Assembly (NCBI GenBank): GCA_002751075.1
Contig: NAOQ01000092.1
Span: 66,604-104,065, forward strand
From: Ichthyophonus hoferi
Taxonomy: Eukaryota; Opisthokonta; Ichthyosporea; Ichthyophonida; Ichthyophonidae
DNA: 37,462 nucleotides
Direction: 5' to 3'
This document shows, piece by piece, positions 35,234 through 37,462 of this stretch. The number at the start of each line of letters is the position of its first letter. Position 1 is the stretch's first letter. Under the pieces are notes generated by a model. The model was given only the letters and a program-made list of their open reading frames with translations. It ran no database searches and was not told the DNA's origin. The translations under genes were made by a program, and so were the position numbers.

Positions 35234-35921
35234 AATGAAAAAAAAAGTTAATATACAAATTTCAGTATTCTATTATATAATTGAATAGGTTGTTAGCACA
35301 TAATAAAGCAACAACGATAACAATAGATAAAATTCCAAACAAAAGAGAATTTCAAATGTAGAATAATAAACGATGAGAATGATGGGAACCAATATTTATA
35401 TAAAATTTAGCACGCGATGTAAGCCTGTTTTTCATTGGCTTCATGTACGGCAATGCTAAATTTCATATTCTACATGATTGGCTATCAACATGATGGGTTT
35501 ACATCAGTCACCGGCACAAATAGTACCAACATAATTACACAACTCATTACAAAAATATTGACGATTATTTCCAATACTTTACATATTTATTTATTGTTAA
35601 AACTTTTATTTATAAATTATTTTAAAGTTATTATCAAATATTTTATTTAAATTAAGCCAATTATACGTATACTAATATTTTATTTTTATGTCTTGATTTT
35701 GAATAACGTTACAACTGTTTGTTAATAACTGTGTTGAAAAAATCTCAAGTAAACAATACCACTATTGGCTCTTTATCACATATACACTTTAATTATATAG
35801 CATCAAAATGAATCTATCGCTATTTTTACGTGATTACTAATCGTCACCTAGCATCCTGCTCAATATATAGCCACTAATCTTGTTAACAATTTAAAACTCA
35901 TTTTTTCCAATAAAAAATAAT

Positions 35922-35964
<43 letters not shown>

Positions 35965-36330
35965 GAAATCTCTGACCTAACTCTGTTGGAAGCTTGTTCT
36001 GTGGCATGTTATACCATCTTGCCATGAGATCCTATTGGCTGGCTGACGATTGTGTGACCTTTACTGAACGCCATTATACAATCATTTCGTGCAATTCAGA
36101 TTTAATTGCCTGTATTACATATATATATATATCACTGAAAAATGCATGATGATGATGCACGCTTGTTTGCCACATTATCGGATTATATTTTAAAATATAA
36201 GCACAATTTCTTTTATTGTCATATTTTCTAATTTTCTTATAATCTAAAATTATTCATTACAATTTTGTAATTAGAGACCCGTCGGGGAATTTCTGGAAAC
36301 CACGATTCCGAATGAGTTTTTTTGTCCAAT
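35234..36330. other. Cyclin 5' flank with a (TTA)n microsatellite
   Basis: AT-rich non-coding sequence holding the CCAAT boxes listed for the cyclin promoter and a (tta)n run at about 35930-35961. No gene seen. Confidence 0.55.
35390..35440 (-). promoter_or_regulatory. Core promoter of the cyclin gene: TATA-like element and CCAAT box
   Basis: On the minus strand, AAGCCAAT (ending the box at 35434-35440) lies about 30-40 bases upstream of TTTATATAAATATTGG (around 35389-35404). This is about 160-200 bases before the ATG at 35233. Further AGCCAAT boxes in the same orientation occur at 35477, 35764 and 36034, with one reversed at 35655. Confidence 0.5.
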
Positions 36331-36403
36331 TGGAAATTTTCAGTGATTGGCAATAGCTAAACAATATTGTGGCATAGGACAAAACAACATATTTGAAGAG
36401 CCT

Positions 36404-36412
36404 GCGATATAA
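36404..36412 (+). promoter_or_regulatory. TATA box candidate, plus strand
   Basis: TATAAAAGG in a GC-richer setting, with an ATTGG motif about 55 bases upstream (36346). It would drive a plus-strand transcript for which no exon is recognised in the window. Confidence 0.3.
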
Positions 36413-36910
36413 AAGGATTGCGTGCTTTAAAAAAGGCCTTTTGTTTGAATTAGTTATTGGATACATTTTCATAAAATTTAAAATAGCTGTTTTAAAAAAT
36501 ACTACGCATTGGTTCGGTTGTTAAGCAGACAAGAGGAAGCTGTTCAGTGCAACTAATAATACTCACGGTTGTTTCCATGTCTTTACAATAAACGATTTTA
36601 ATTGGTCATCTCTATTTTTATCGAAGCAACCATTTGGAAACGAAAGCATAGTACTGCTTAGACTTAGATAAATATCTTCACACATAGGATGCTATTAACA
36701 AAATACCTTGAAGCGTTAAGGTATATTCAAATTGTTATGGCTTTAATATTAACCATAAAAATATGCCGGACACTGCCTCTTATGTTTTATCCAATCCTTC
36801 TCCAGATCGAAAAATAATTTAGGCAACATTCGCAAACACAAAGCTATTAGATAATATAGATTGACTATATTAGGAGATAACTAAGCTTTTGGCTTAAATA
36901 GTTAAAATAC

Positions 36911-36941
36911 TAGTTGGCCAATCAAGTAACAGTTATAAATA
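36911..36941 (+). promoter_or_regulatory. CCAAT plus TATAAATA promoter candidate, plus strand
   Basis: GGCCAATCA is followed after about 14 bases by TATAAATA. The first exon of a gene extending past the right edge could lie downstream, but no coding segment is visible before 37462. Confidence 0.3.
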
Positions 36942-37462
36942 AGCTCAAAAAGGAACAGTTGGGAAAAACCCATAAAGAGAGATAGTACGGTATGCTTTAA
37001 TTATTTCAATTCAGTCTAATAAATAATGTTTATAACACTGTTCAACTAAATAAACTAGAGTATCAAAAATATGAAAAGGGAATGTAAAAAGAACTTTAAT
37101 ATGGTGTCTACTTAGCTGTAGGCTTGTGACTTACTTAATGAACTGGAGAATTCCTAATGACATTTAGATTCAGAAGTCTCCCTCTGCTCAGCCAATATTA
37201 ATTCGAGGATAATATAAATGGAACATTTTAATCGAAAGCTTATTTACATAAAAACATCATCTCTTATCAGTCAAATAATACTAAATAATATATCCTAAAA
37301 CAGGGACGTCATAAAACGTAAGGAGACCACTCGAAACCCTCCACTTAACCCCTAAGCAGCAATGTTGCTTATTATTTTTTTGGATCAATTCGATAACTAC
37401 GAGATTTCCATTTTAAAAGTAGTGGAGGTATGATTATTGGTATTATGTATGGCCTGACTAAT
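36942..37462. other. Right-edge sequence without recognised gene
   Basis: Moderately complex AT-rich sequence with only short open frames. One AGCCAAT motif at 37190. Nothing further could be supported. Confidence 0.5.

Noticed and set aside
36257-36472. Minus-strand open frame of 71 codons ending FPDGSLITKL
   Set aside because: No family match, no splice context, and it overlaps a plus-strand TATA-like element; kept out as chance.
1-37462. Search for tRNA or rRNA genes, CRISPR arrays and bacterial-type operons
   Set aside because: No cloverleaf with a GTTCGA-type arm, no regularly spaced direct repeats with unique spacers and no closely packed unspliced genes were seen.

Overview
The window is eukaryotic nuclear DNA, AT-rich (roughly two thirds A+T by eye), with spliced genes, long intergenic spaces, microsatellite-laden introns and fossil transposable elements. 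The gene content is animal-like: a secreted/transmembrane thrombospondin-repeat protein, a mitochondrial-type glycerol-3-phosphate acyltransferase and a cyclin of the G/I type. An early-branching animal such as a sponge would fit, but the taxon is an inference and nothing in the sequence fixes it. There are no bacterial operons, CRISPR arrays or recognisable RNA genes.

Layout. (1) 292-2,768, minus: four exons of a membrane protein with a coiled-coil tail (BAP31-like), running off the left edge; its first intron is filled by a degenerate TATACTAT-type array. (2) 4,701-8,316: a nested structure. The outer terminal inverted repeats are built of ~21-bp units, and inside them lies a broken Ty1/copia-type LTR fossil. 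(3) 12,562-15,543, plus: a two-exon gene for a 932-residue single-pass receptor-like protein (signal peptide, ricin-B-like region, thrombospondin repeats, PNG-turn beta repeats, one membrane span, cytoplasmic CBM20). (4) 16,842-18,576, minus: a small mitochondrially targeted one-span membrane protein. (5) 19,695-30,876, plus: a 22-exon gene for a GPAM/GPAT1-type acyltransferase of about 748 residues, assembled from splice sites and phases; a 318-base N gap lies in one intron. (6) 32,189-32,461: a copia integrase fossil. (7) 34,290-35,233, minus: a complete two-exon cyclin, 264 residues, with several CCAAT boxes upstream. (8) The right 2.2 kb carries promoter-like signals but no gene that I can support.

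The small mitochondrial protein and the acyltransferase are head to head, 1.1 kb apart, and both are expected at mitochondria. No other functional link between neighbours is evident. The most unusual item is the receptor-like protein, which joins an adhesion-type ectodomain to a glycogen/starch-binding module on the cytoplasmic side. All multi-exon models were made by eye from GT/AG sites, reading phase and family motifs.
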